This document shows positions 45,343 through 53,709 of a stretch of DNA of 64,000 nt, one piece after another. Source of the DNA: Pseudomonadota bacterium (GTDB taxonomy: Bacteria > Pseudomonadota > Alphaproteobacteria > Rhizobiales > Xanthobacteraceae); the NCBI GenBank assembly GCA_023388935.1, contig JAEWFG010000280.1, forward strand, positions 14,396 through 78,395, read 5' to 3'. Under the pieces are notes generated by a model. It was not told where the DNA came from and made no database searches. It saw only the letters and a list, made by a program, of their open reading frames with translations. The stretch's first letter is position 1, and every line of letters starts with the position of its first letter. A program made the position numbers and the translations under genes.

Positions 45343-46734
45343 ATGCCCAGCCCAAATCCAGACATGTCTCAGCTGTTCGCGGACCGTCAGGCCCAGCGCA
45401 GCGCCCTGCATAATCGGCACCTGAACGAGCAGTTCGTTCGGGTTCTCAAGACGATTGGCTACGATGTCGGCTTCCAGAAGGGCCAGGGGCAGTACCTCTA
45501 CGACCGCGATGGCGCGCGCTATCTCGACCTGTTGTCCGGGTTTGGTGTGTTTGCGATCGGGCGCAATCATCCGGTGATGCGCGAGGCGCTCAAGAGCGTG
45601 CTCGATGCCGACCTGCCCAATCTCGTCCAGTTCGACGTCTCGACGCTCGCCGGCGTGCTCGCCGAGCGGCTGTTGAAATACGTTCCCTACCTCGACAAGG
45701 CGTTCTTCGCCAATTCGGGCGCCGAATGCGTCGAGGCCGCGATCAAGTTCGCCCGCGGCGCCACCGGCCGCCCTGGTATCGTCTATTGCGCCCATGGCTA
45801 TCACGGCCTGACCTATGGCGCGTTGTCGCTGACGGGTGATTCCAACTTCCGCACCGGCTTCGAGCCTCTGCTGCCGGGCTGCACCCCGATCCCGTTCAAC
45901 GATCTTGCCGCGCTCGAAAAGGCGCTGGCTTCGCGTGAGGTAGCGGCCTTCGTCGTCGAACCGATCCAGGGCAAGGGCGTCAACATGCCCACGGACGAGT
46001 TCCTGCCCGGCGCGGCCGCGCTCTGCAAGAAATACGGTACGCTGTTCGTCGCCGACGAGATCCAGACCGGCATGGGCCGTACCGGCCGCTTCCTCGCTGT
46101 CGAGCACTGGAACGTCGAGCCCGACATGGTGCTGCTGTCGAAGTCGCTGTCCGGCGGCCACGTGCCGGTCGGCGCCGTGCTGACGCGCAAGAGCATCTTC
46201 GACAAGATCTTCAACCAGATGGACCGAGCAGTGGTGCACGGCTCCACCTTCTCCAAGAACGATCTCGCGATGGCCGCCGGCATCGCCACGCTGGACGTGA
46301 TGGAGTCCGAGAAGCTGATCGAGTCCGCCGCCAAGCGCGGCGCCGAGCTGCGCCTGGCGCTGACGCGCATGGTGCCCGGCTACGAGCTGATGAAGGAAGT
46401 GCGCGGCAAGGGCCTGATGATCGGCGTCGAGTTCGGCCCGCCGAAGTCACTGCGGCTGCGGGCCTCGTGGAACGTGCTGGAGACCGCCAACAAGGGCCTG
46501 TTCTGCCAGCTCATCACCGTGCCGCTGTTCAAGGATCACAAGATCCTGACCCAGGTCGCCGGTCACGGCAGCCACACCATCAAACTCCTGCCGCCGCTCA
46601 CCATCACCGAGGAAGACTGCAGCTGGATCGAGCGCGCCTTCGACGACGTCATCGCCGGCAGCCACAAGGTCCCCGGCGCCATCTGGTCGCTCGGCAAGAC
46701 GCTGGTGGACAACGCGGTGAGGCGGTCGGCCTGA
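45343..46734 (+). CDS. hpnO: Hopanoid aminotransferase HpnO
   Basis: A 463-residue class-III PLP aminotransferase. HpnO makes aminobacteriohopanetriol from the side-chain aldehyde. The PLP lysine lies in LLSKSLSGGHVPVGAVLTRK; cofactor-binding segments are FFANSGAECVEAAIKFARG and VADEIQTGMGRTGRF. Acetylornithine-type aminotransferases share this fold, but the N-terminal extension, length and location beside hpnN point to HpnO. Start 45343 or 45364. Confidence 0.88.
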   Translation: MPSPNPDMSQLFADRQAQRSALHNRHLNEQFVRVLKTIGYDVGFQKGQGQYLYDRDGARYLDLLSGFGVFAIGRNHPVMREALKSVLDADLPNLVQFDVSTLAGVLAERLLKYVPYLDKAFFANSGAECVEAAIKFARGATGRPGIVYCAHGYHGLTYGALSLTGDSNFRTGFEPLLPGCTPIPFNDLAALEKALASREVAAFVVEPIQGKGVNMPTDEFLPGAAALCKKYGTLFVADEIQTGMGRTGRFLAVEHWNVEPDMVLLSKSLSGGHVPVGAVLTRKSIFDKIFNQMDRAVVHGSTFSKNDLAMAAGIATLDVMESEKLIESAAKRGAELRLALTRMVPGYELMKEVRGKGLMIGVEFGPPKSLRLRASWNVLETANKGLFCQLITVPLFKDHKILTQVAGHGSHTIKLLPPLTITEEDCSWIERAFDDVIAGSHKVPGAIWSLGKTLVDNAVRRSA

Positions 46735-46749
46735 TTTTGCGCCAAGCCT

Positions 46750-46773
46750 TCTCGGCGATCGTTATTGCCGAGA
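46750..46773. terminator. Possible terminator hairpin between convergent genes
   Basis: TCTCGGC (46750-46756) pairs with GCCGAGA (46767-46773) around a 10-base loop, between the hpnO stop and the anti-sigma stop. No T-run, so weak evidence. Confidence 0.4.
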
Positions 46774-46782
46774 TGACTGAAG

Positions 46783-47547
46783 CTACCCCTCCACATTCGC
46801 CTTCATCGTCGCCTCGAACTTATCCACGAATTCGGCGAGCTCGTCGGCGCCGATATCGCTGACGGCCCAGAAGTTCAGGCCGCGATTGCTCCAGTGGCGG
46901 CAGTTGAAGCCCTGCATGGTCTCGGTCTTCGGCGCGCGATATTCCGTACTCGATGTCTGCGCCACGAACAGGTTGATCACATGCTGCCGGCGCTTGTAGA
47001 CGACCGCGCCGATGGCGCGCGCGTCGACATAATCGAGCCGGCCGCCGACCAGAGTGAAACCCTGCGCGGTGAGGTCGATCACGGGCGGGGCGACGTCGAG
47101 CTTGCCGTTGAACCACGGCTTGACCGTGTGCTGGTCGGTGGAGACCACGTCGATGAGGTGACCGGCCTGAAGCGAACGCAGATGCGCGGAGACGACCTCC
47201 GACAGAATGCGCTGCTGGTCGTCCTGGCGCAGCACGACAGCGACAACGCCGGAGGCGGCAAGGGCTGAGACTGCCGAGCCCATCGCGAAGCCGCGCAGCA
47301 CGGAGCGGCGGGTCGGCTGACGCTGCGGTTGCGGCAGCGAGGCCTCGATACGGGCACGCAGGCTCGCCGGCGCGGCATAGCGCAGGTTGGTATCGGCGAG
47401 CACGCGATGCATGTCGCGTTGTGCCGCGAATTCCGCCGCGCAGGCCGGGCAGCTTGTGATATGCGCTTCGACCTCGCGTGCGTGGCCGGCATCCAGCTCG
47501 CCATCGAGCAGCGCGTGAAGCATGATCTTTGCTTCGTCGCAGGTCAT
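46783..47547 (-). CDS. Zinc-finger anti-sigma factor (membrane-bound)
   Basis: A 254-residue protein with the ZAS zinc motif at the N-terminus (HITSCPAC, with an upstream His), which binds the sigma factor in the cytoplasm. One membrane helix follows around residues 88-110 (FAMGSAVSALAASGVVAVVL). The periplasmic C-terminal part has a conserved-looking block (GFTLVGGRLDYVDARAIGAV). Its start codon overlaps the sigma stop by 4 bp (ATGA), the usual arrangement for a sigma/anti-sigma pair. Confidence 0.85.
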   Translation of the reverse strand: MTCDEAKIMLHALLDGELDAGHAREVEAHITSCPACAAEFAAQRDMHRVLADTNLRYAAPASLRARIEASLPQPQRQPTRRSVLRGFAMGSAVSALAASGVVAVVLRQDDQQRILSEVVSAHLRSLQAGHLIDVVSTDQHTVKPWFNGKLDVAPPVIDLTAQGFTLVGGRLDYVDARAIGAVVYKRRQHVINLFVAQTSSTEYRAPKTETMQGFNCRHWSNRGLNFWAVSDIGADELAEFVDKFEATMKANVEG

Positions 47548-48092
47548 CTCACTTGCTCCTCTTCCGCCATCCAGGCCGCGCGCAGCATGGCGCGGGCGCG
47601 GGCGAGGCGGGACATCACGGTGCCGACGGGCGCGCCGACGGTCTCGGCGATTTCACGATAGGACAGGTTGTTGATCTCCCGTAGCACGAATGTTTCCTTG
47701 AACGGTTCGGCGAGCGCGTCGATCAGCTTGCGGATCGCACCGGCATCGCGGCTGCGCAGCACTTCGGTTTCGGGGCTCGCCTCGCTCTCCTGCCACATCG
47801 GCGTCTGTTCGGCGGCGCCGGGTGTGTCCTCGATCGCGCTGTGCGAATGCGCGCGCCGTGCATATTCGGCGTTGCAGACGTTGCGCAGGATCGCGAACAG
47901 CCAGGGTTTCATCGCCGGGCCGCGATAGCTGTCAAAATGCTTCAGTGCGCGCAGATAGCACTCCTGCACCGCATCTTCGGCGTCGGAGGCATCGCGCAGC
48001 AGATAGCGCGCGAGGGTATAGACGTCGTCGAGATAGGGTAGCGCCGCCTCGCGGAAGCGCTGCGCCTTCTGCAAATCGTCGGTACCGGGCAT
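47544..48092 (-). CDS. ECF-type RNA polymerase sigma factor
   Basis: A 182-residue extracytoplasmic-function sigma factor. Region 2 reads LARYLLRDASDAEDAVQECY and region 4 carries the helix-turn-helix NNLSYREIAETVGAPVGTVM. GAGGAG lies just before ATG 48092; the frame extends to 48227 but without support. It is followed by its anti-sigma factor and preceded by a cupredoxin and a metallophosphoesterase gene on the same strand. It probably drives transcription of this operon in response to an envelope or metal signal (inference). Confidence 0.88.
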   Translation of the reverse strand: MPGTDDLQKAQRFREAALPYLDDVYTLARYLLRDASDAEDAVQECYLRALKHFDSYRGPAMKPWLFAILRNVCNAEYARRAHSHSAIEDTPGAAEQTPMWQESEASPETEVLRSRDAGAIRKLIDALAEPFKETFVLREINNLSYREIAETVGAPVGTVMSRLARARAMLRAAWMAEEEQVR

Positions 48093-48219
48093 CGCTCCTC
48101 GCTTTGCCTCTTGTTCCGTTCGCTGCTTCGTTTCGTCCCTATGCGTGACCGAAGGTGCACGAGCCCGGCCGGCGTGGGACCACCGGCCGGGCAAGACGTT
48201 GATGCCTTGGTTCGAGACG

Positions 48220-48543
48220 TTACTCAACCTTGATCATCCCCGTCATGTGCGGGTGCAGCGAACAAAAATACTTGTAGTCGCCCGCATTGGTGAAGGTGAA
48301 CGAGAACTTGTCGTCGGTGTCCAAGGCCTTGGACCTGAACTTGCCGGCCGACACGATGGCGTGCGGGATGTCGTCCCGGTTGATCCAGGTCACGGTGGTG
48401 CCGACCTTGACCGTGAGCTCGGCCGGCTGGAAGACGAAGTTGTCGATATGAACTTCCACGTCGTCGGCGCGGGCAGCTGTTACGGGCAGCAGGATGGCCG
48501 CTGCCACGGCGACACCGAAGTCGCGGCGGTTGAGTGTCTTCAT
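48220..48543 (-). CDS. Cupredoxin (amicyanin/pseudoazurin-like)
   Basis: A 107-residue periplasmic blue-copper protein with a short export signal (ending ARADD). The type-1 copper ligands are visible as His61 (DIPHAIVS), Cys94, His97 and Met100 (FCSLHPHM), matching the amicyanin C-x2-H-x2-M loop. It would carry single electrons between periplasmic partners. GGAAG precedes the ATG. It sits 23 bp after the metallophosphoesterase gene. Confidence 0.88.
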   Translation of the reverse strand: MKTLNRRDFGVAVAAAILLPVTAARADDVEVHIDNFVFQPAELTVKVGTTVTWINRDDIPHAIVSAGKFRSKALDTDDKFSFTFTNAGDYKYFCSLHPHMTGMIKVE

Positions 48544-48566
48544 TGTCAGCTTCCATTCAGCCAGGA

Positions 48567-49511
48567 TCAGCCCTGGAGCGGTGTGTCGATGATCGCGAGC
48601 CGCTGCTCGTTCTGCTTGAAGTTGATGCTGGCGACGCCGAGCATGGAGCGGAGCTTTGCGTCCTCGACCTTCATCGGACCCGGCGAGGGGGCGGTTCCCG
48701 GCGCCGGCTGCGGGAATGCGGTCGATCGCGCGGTGTGGAAGGTGACGTTGCCCTCGACCTTCTGCATCACCTGGTGGATGTGACCGTTCAGCACGGTGAC
48801 GGAGCCAAAGCCCTTGACGTATTCCAGCGCCCGGCCGCCGTCCTCGGTGCCCCAGCCCCATTCCGGATAGACGGTCCAGAGCGGGATGTGGGCGAACAGC
48901 ACGATCGGCGTCGATTTCGACTTGCCGCGGAGATCGTCCTCCAGCCAGGCGAGCTGCTCGGCGCCGAGATTGCCGAGGCCGCCGGCCTTGAGGTCGACGA
49001 CGTTGACGAGGCCGACGAAGTGCACGCCGCCGGCGTCGAATGAGTACCAACCAGCGCCCTTGGTGCCGCGGCCGTAGCGCTCGCGATAGAGCTTCACCTC
49101 CTCGTCGAGGAAGTCATGCTCGCCGGGCACGTAGTGCACGTCGAGCTTGCTCTGCGAGATGATGCGCTCGGCATTGTCGAACTCGGCGACCTTGGACAGA
49201 TGGGTGATGTCGCCGGTGTGGATCATGAAGGCGGGTTTTGCCGGCAGCGCGTTGATCTTGTTGACTGCTTCCTCGAGCGTGCCGAGCGCGTTGGGATTGG
49301 CCGGCTTGTCGAAGCCGACATGGCTGTCACTGATCTGGAGGAAGCTCATGCCGGGCGCGGCCGCGGTCGCGGCTTGCGCGGAATCGATGATGCCGAGCGA
49401 GTGCGGCACGCCGCCCGTGATGGTCCAGAGCACCCCGGTCCCGGCCCAGGTCATGCATTCCAGCACCTTGCGGCGGCTGACGCCGTCTTCGCTGTGATCG
49501 TGTCCGCTCAT
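48567..49511 (-). CDS. Secreted metallophosphoesterase
   Basis: A 314-residue calcineurin-like phosphoesterase with an N-terminal SRRK export signal (Tat-like; cleavage near AQAATA). Metal-binding motifs are SDSHVG, HTGDITH, PGEHDF (GNHD variant), LFAHIPLW and NGHIHQ, all in order. The N-D-H variant PGEHD is unusual against the common GNH(D/E). GAGGAG precedes ATG 49511. First gene of the four-gene operon with cupredoxin, sigma and anti-sigma. Substrate unknown. Confidence 0.85.
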   Translation of the reverse strand: MSGHDHSEDGVSRRKVLECMTWAGTGVLWTITGGVPHSLGIIDSAQAATAAAPGMSFLQISDSHVGFDKPANPNALGTLEEAVNKINALPAKPAFMIHTGDITHLSKVAEFDNAERIISQSKLDVHYVPGEHDFLDEEVKLYRERYGRGTKGAGWYSFDAGGVHFVGLVNVVDLKAGGLGNLGAEQLAWLEDDLRGKSKSTPIVLFAHIPLWTVYPEWGWGTEDGGRALEYVKGFGSVTVLNGHIHQVMQKVEGNVTFHTARSTAFPQPAPGTAPSPGPMKVEDAKLRSMLGVASINFKQNEQRLAIIDTPLQG

Positions 49512-49776
49512 CACACGTCTCCTCTCGCCCGGAATTGGGCTTCGGGGAGGTGATTGGGCGAGGGAAGGACTTATTCCCGGACGCGATGACGATTTCGTGA
49601 GCTCGGTCTCGTGTCCCGGACGCGGTGCAGCGCCTCTTGGCGGTACGCCGCAGAGCCGGGACCCACGCAGCTCGGACGGGCTGGGTGCGCCCCGGCTCAG
49701 CAGCGCATCACCATAGCGCGTTGAAGACGCGCGTGAACGCGCTTATGGCAGCTGCGCTGCGTCCGGGGCACGATGC

Positions 49777-50658
49777 CTATTTCGCGAATTCTGTCACCGC
49801 TTCCACCACGCTCTCCGGGGTCTCCTGCGCCACACAATGACCGGCGCCCTCGAACGCCAGCGTGCTGACCCGCGGAATCAGCGACACGGCACGCGACGCC
49901 ATGTCCTTGTAGATGGCCCCGGACTTTGCGGCGGTCGTGACGCGTACCGGGCAGTCGATCTCGGCGAGCCAGTCAAACGGATTGCCGCGGGCATCGCCGG
50001 CATAGACCTGCTCCATCGCTTCGTAGATCGGACGCAGGATCGCCGACTCGATCTCGGGCGTGCAGCAGAGCTGAACGCGGCCATTGTCGAGCGGCGCGAA
50101 GCCGTGGCGCACATAGGCCCGGAGCGAGGCCTCGGTCCAATCTGCAAATGCCGGCGCAGCGCGATAGCGCTCGAACACGGCATCAGCGCTGTCGAATTCG
50201 GCCCGTCGGCGCAGCGTGCCCTGCACGCGAGACAAGGATTCCTCGCTCAGTCCGCCAGAGCGCGCCGCGCGCGGGTCCATCACGGTCGGCTCCATCACAA
50301 ACAGGCGTGTGAAGCGCCCCGGCCGAAGTTTCGCCGCAAGCAACAGGTCGGTCGCGCCTGCGCTGTGGCCGATCCCGTAGATGTCGCGGAGATCGAGCGC
50401 ATCGACCACCCGACAGACATCATCGGCGTAGTCCAGGAAGTGATAGGCGCCGGGCTTGTGGCTGGCGCCATGGCCGCGGCGGTCGAGTGCATAGACGGTG
50501 TAGGTCGATGCGAGATCGCGCGCGACCTCGTCCCAGACGTCGCCGACGAAACCGGTGCCGTGAAGCAGAAGCGCAGGCGGCTTTCCGCTTTCGCCCCACT
50601 GCAACATGGCGATCTGCGCGGCGGCGGGGCCGATTGAAAAGCGGTTTGGAGGGATCAT
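49777..50658 (-). CDS. Alpha/beta hydrolase
   Basis: A 293-residue alpha/beta-hydrolase fold protein. The oxyanion segment is LLHGTGFVGDVWDEVARDLA, the nucleophile elbow IGHSAGATDLLLAA (Ser), and the late histidine GAGHCVAQETPE. The start lies 11 bp after the GMC oxidoreductase stop, so they form one operon. Substrate unknown. The 265-bp gap towards the metallophosphoesterase holds no gene. Confidence 0.85.
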   Translation of the reverse strand: MIPPNRFSIGPAAAQIAMLQWGESGKPPALLLHGTGFVGDVWDEVARDLASTYTVYALDRRGHGASHKPGAYHFLDYADDVCRVVDALDLRDIYGIGHSAGATDLLLAAKLRPGRFTRLFVMEPTVMDPRAARSGGLSEESLSRVQGTLRRRAEFDSADAVFERYRAAPAFADWTEASLRAYVRHGFAPLDNGRVQLCCTPEIESAILRPIYEAMEQVYAGDARGNPFDWLAEIDCPVRVTTAAKSGAIYKDMASRAVSLIPRVSTLAFEGAGHCVAQETPESVVEAVTEFAK

Positions 50659-50669
50659 GGTAGGGGATG

Positions 50670-52289
50670 CTATTTCGCATCCTCCAGGATCATCGTCGCA
50701 CCTTTCTCGGCAATCATCGCCGTCGGCGTGTTGGTGTTGCCCGAGGTGATCGTCGGCATGATCGAGGCGTCGACGATGCGCAAGCCGGAGAGGCCGTAGA
50801 AGCGCAGGCGTTCATCGACCACCGCCATCGGATCATTCGTCGCGCCCATCTTCGCTGTGCCAACAGGATGGAAGATCGTGGTGCCGATATTGCCGGCGGC
50901 TTTCGCGAGTGAGGCATCGTCGTCGCCGACGGAAGGGCCGGGCAGATACTCGCTCGGGTGATATTTTGCCAGCGCCTTCTGTTGCATCAGTCGCCGCGTG
51001 GTGCGGATGGCGTCGGCGGCGACCTGGCGGTCGTCGTCGGTCGACAGATAGTTCGGCGCGATGATCGGCTTCTCGTCCGGCGTCGCCGAGCGCAGCCGCA
51101 CGGTGCCGCGCGAAGTCGGCTGGAGATTGCAGGCGCTCACTGTGATCGCGGGAAAACGGTGCAGGGGATCGCCGAACTTGTCGAGCGACAACGGCTGTAC
51201 GTGGAACTGGATGTTGGCACGGGCGCGGGTCGCATCGGAGCGGGTGAAGATGCCGAGCTGCGACGGCGCCATGGTTAGGGGACCGCGGCGGCGGAAGGCG
51301 TAGTCGAGCCCCATCAGGCCGCGGCGGAACAGATTGTAATAGGTCTCGTTCAGCGTGCGCACGCCTTCGACCTTGTAGATCGCGCGCTGCTGGAGGTGGT
51401 CCTGCAGATTGCGGCCGACGCCGGGCTTGGCCATGACGATGTCGATGCCGAGCGGCGAGAGCCAGTCGGCGGGCCCGATGCCAGAGCGATGCAGCACCTG
51501 CACCGAGCCGATGGAGCCTGCCGACAGGATCACCTCGCGCCTGGCGCGCGCCTCGATGATCTCGCCGTTCTGGATGAAGCGCACGCCGACGGCGCGGCCC
51601 TGCTCGATGATGAGACGGTCGACCAGCACATGCTTCTCGAGCCGGAGATTGGGGCGGTTCAGCACCGGCTTGAGGAAACCGCGCGCCGACGACCAGCGCC
51701 GGCCGCGCTTCTGGTTGACGTGGAAATAGCTCGTACCTTCGTTGTCACCGGTGTTGAAATCCGGGATGCGCTTGATGCCCATCTCCTCGGCGGCATCGCC
51801 AACGGCATCGAGGACATCCCACGACAGTCGCGGCGCCTCGATGCGCCAGCCGCCGCCGACACCGTGATGCTCGCTCGCGCCGAGGAAGTGATCCTCCAGC
51901 CGCTTGAAGACCGGCAGCACGTCGTCATAGCCCCAGCCGGTCATGCCGAGCTGGCGCCAATGGTCGTAATCGGCGGCCTGTCCACGCATCGAGATCATGG
52001 CATTGATCGCCGAGCAGCCGCCGATCACCTTGCCGCGGGGATAGGCGAGCGCGCGGCCATTCAGGCCCGGCTCGGCCTCGGTCTTGAACATCCAGTCCGA
52101 GCGCGGATTGCCGATCGCGAAGAGATAGCCGACAGGGATATGGAACCAGATCCAGTTGTCGTCGCCGCCGGCCTCCAGGATCAGCACGCGTTTCCCGGGA
52201 TCGGCCGACAGCCGGTTGACGACGATGCAGCCCGCCGTACCGGCTCCGACGACAATGTAGTCGAACTCACCTTCGAGCCGTCTTGGCAT
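50670..52289 (-). CDS. GMC family oxidoreductase (choline dehydrogenase-like)
   Basis: A 539-residue FAD alcohol dehydrogenase of the glucose-methanol-choline family. The Rossmann motif is YIVVGAGTAGCIVVNRLSAD near the N-terminus, followed by the GMC signature GGCSAINAMISMRGQAADYD. The catalytic histidine lies in TTIFHPVGTAKMG, and the last motif in SGLRIVDASIMPTITSGNTN. Probably oxidises an alcohol whose ester or product is handled by the downstream hydrolase (inference). Confidence 0.9.
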   Translation of the reverse strand: MPRRLEGEFDYIVVGAGTAGCIVVNRLSADPGKRVLILEAGGDDNWIWFHIPVGYLFAIGNPRSDWMFKTEAEPGLNGRALAYPRGKVIGGCSAINAMISMRGQAADYDHWRQLGMTGWGYDDVLPVFKRLEDHFLGASEHHGVGGGWRIEAPRLSWDVLDAVGDAAEEMGIKRIPDFNTGDNEGTSYFHVNQKRGRRWSSARGFLKPVLNRPNLRLEKHVLVDRLIIEQGRAVGVRFIQNGEIIEARARREVILSAGSIGSVQVLHRSGIGPADWLSPLGIDIVMAKPGVGRNLQDHLQQRAIYKVEGVRTLNETYYNLFRRGLMGLDYAFRRRGPLTMAPSQLGIFTRSDATRARANIQFHVQPLSLDKFGDPLHRFPAITVSACNLQPTSRGTVRLRSATPDEKPIIAPNYLSTDDDRQVAADAIRTTRRLMQQKALAKYHPSEYLPGPSVGDDDASLAKAAGNIGTTIFHPVGTAKMGATNDPMAVVDERLRFYGLSGLRIVDASIMPTITSGNTNTPTAMIAEKGATMILEDAK

Positions 52290-52464
52290 TCTGCTTCCAC
52301 CCGGATGGCAACTTGACGTTCCGCTCTAATAGGCAGACGCAGCGAGCCGGGACAAGCCCGGCCATGCCGGGCGGGCAGGGCCAGACCCCGATCCCTGGCA
52401 GTTGGGCGGATTGATGCTTGCATGGTAGACAGGCCTGTATTTTCAACAGAGCTTGAGACCCTCC

Positions 52465-53637
52465 ATGCCAATCGTGAACCGCGTCGCCGACCTTCAACCC
52501 GATATTCAGGCCTGGCGTCGGGACATCCATCAGCATCCGGAGCTGCTGTATGACGTTCACCGCACCGCAGCATTTGTTGCGGACCGGCTGCGCGAATTCG
52601 GCTGCGATGAGGTCGTGACCGGCCTCGGTCAGACCGGCGTGGTCGGCGTGATCAAGGGCAACAAGCCGGCCGGCGAGGGGCTCAAGGTGATCGGCATGCG
52701 TGCCGACATGGATGCTCTGCCTGTCGACGAGCAGACCAACCTGCCTTACGCCTCCAAAATTCCGGGCAAGATGCACGCCTGCGGCCATGACGGCCACACC
52801 GCGATGCTGCTCGGCGCTGCCCGCTACCTTGCCGAGACCCGCAACTTCGCCGGCGATGCGGTGGTGATCTTCCAGCCCGCCGAGGAAGGCGGCGCCGGCG
52901 GCGCAGCCATGGTCAAGGACGGGCTGATGGAGCGCTTCGGCATCGAGCAGGTCTACGGCATGCACAACGGCCCGGGCATTCCGATCGGCTCGTTCGCGAT
53001 CCGGCCGGGCCCGATCATGGCGGCGACCGACGAGGTCGATATCATGATCGAGGGCCACGGCGGTCATGCCGCGCGCCCGCACAAATGCGTCGATTCCGTG
53101 CTGGTCGGTGCACAGGTGATCACGGCGCTGCAGTCGATCGTCGCGCGCAGCGTCGATCCCCTGGATTCGGCCGTGATCTCGATCTGCGAGTTCCACGCCG
53201 GCAACGCCCGCAACGTCATTCCGCAAACGGCAACGCTGAGGGGGACCATCCGCACGCTGACACCTGAGGTGCGCAAGCTCGTCGAGAAGCGTGTGCACGA
53301 AGTCGTGGCGGGCGTGGCGCAGATTACCGGCGCCAAGATCGATCTGCACTACAAGCGCAACTATCCGGTGGTGAACAACCACGCCGCGGAGACTGAGGTG
53401 GCGAAGCGCATCGCTGGGCAGGTCGCGGGCGAGGCCAACGTGCTCGAGATGTCACCGCTGATGGGCGGCGAGGATTTTGCCTACATGCTCGAAGCGCGGC
53501 CCGGCGCTTTCATCTTCTGCGGAAACGGCGACAGCGCCGGCCTGCATCATCCCGCTTACAATTTCGACGACGAGGCGATCGTCTACGGCACGTCCTACTG
53601 GGTCAAGCTGGTCGAAGAATCGCTCGCGGCGTCGTAA
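52465..53637 (+). CDS. M20 family amidohydrolase (hippurate hydrolase/AbgB-like)
   Basis: A 390-residue zinc amidohydrolase that removes acyl groups from amino acids. Metal ligands lie in GMRADMDALP, MHACGHDGHTAMLLGAARY and QPAEEGGAGGAAM; the late SPLMGGEDFAYMLEARPGAF is typical. CHAIN start ATG 52465 is favoured over the upstream TTG 52453. Divergent from the GMC gene with a 175-bp gap. Confidence 0.9.
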   Translation: MPIVNRVADLQPDIQAWRRDIHQHPELLYDVHRTAAFVADRLREFGCDEVVTGLGQTGVVGVIKGNKPAGEGLKVIGMRADMDALPVDEQTNLPYASKIPGKMHACGHDGHTAMLLGAARYLAETRNFAGDAVVIFQPAEEGGAGGAAMVKDGLMERFGIEQVYGMHNGPGIPIGSFAIRPGPIMAATDEVDIMIEGHGGHAARPHKCVDSVLVGAQVITALQSIVARSVDPLDSAVISICEFHAGNARNVIPQTATLRGTIRTLTPEVRKLVEKRVHEVVAGVAQITGAKIDLHYKRNYPVVNNHAAETEVAKRIAGQVAGEANVLEMSPLMGGEDFAYMLEARPGAFIFCGNGDSAGLHHPAYNFDDEAIVYGTSYWVKLVEESLAAS

Positions 53638-53658
53638 GGGTGAGCCGGAACGCAACGG

Positions 53659-53690
53659 AAGAGGGCCTGTGCATGGCACGGGCCCTCTTG
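53659..53690. terminator. Strong hairpin between convergent genes
   Basis: AAGAGGGCCTGTGC-ATG-GCACGGGCCCTCTT: a nearly perfect stem of about 14 bp between the amidohydrolase and phosphate-transporter stops. Short T-runs on both sides; probably a bidirectional terminator. Confidence 0.75.
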
Positions 53691-53709
53691 TCGTCGAGTT
53701 ATTGTTCGC

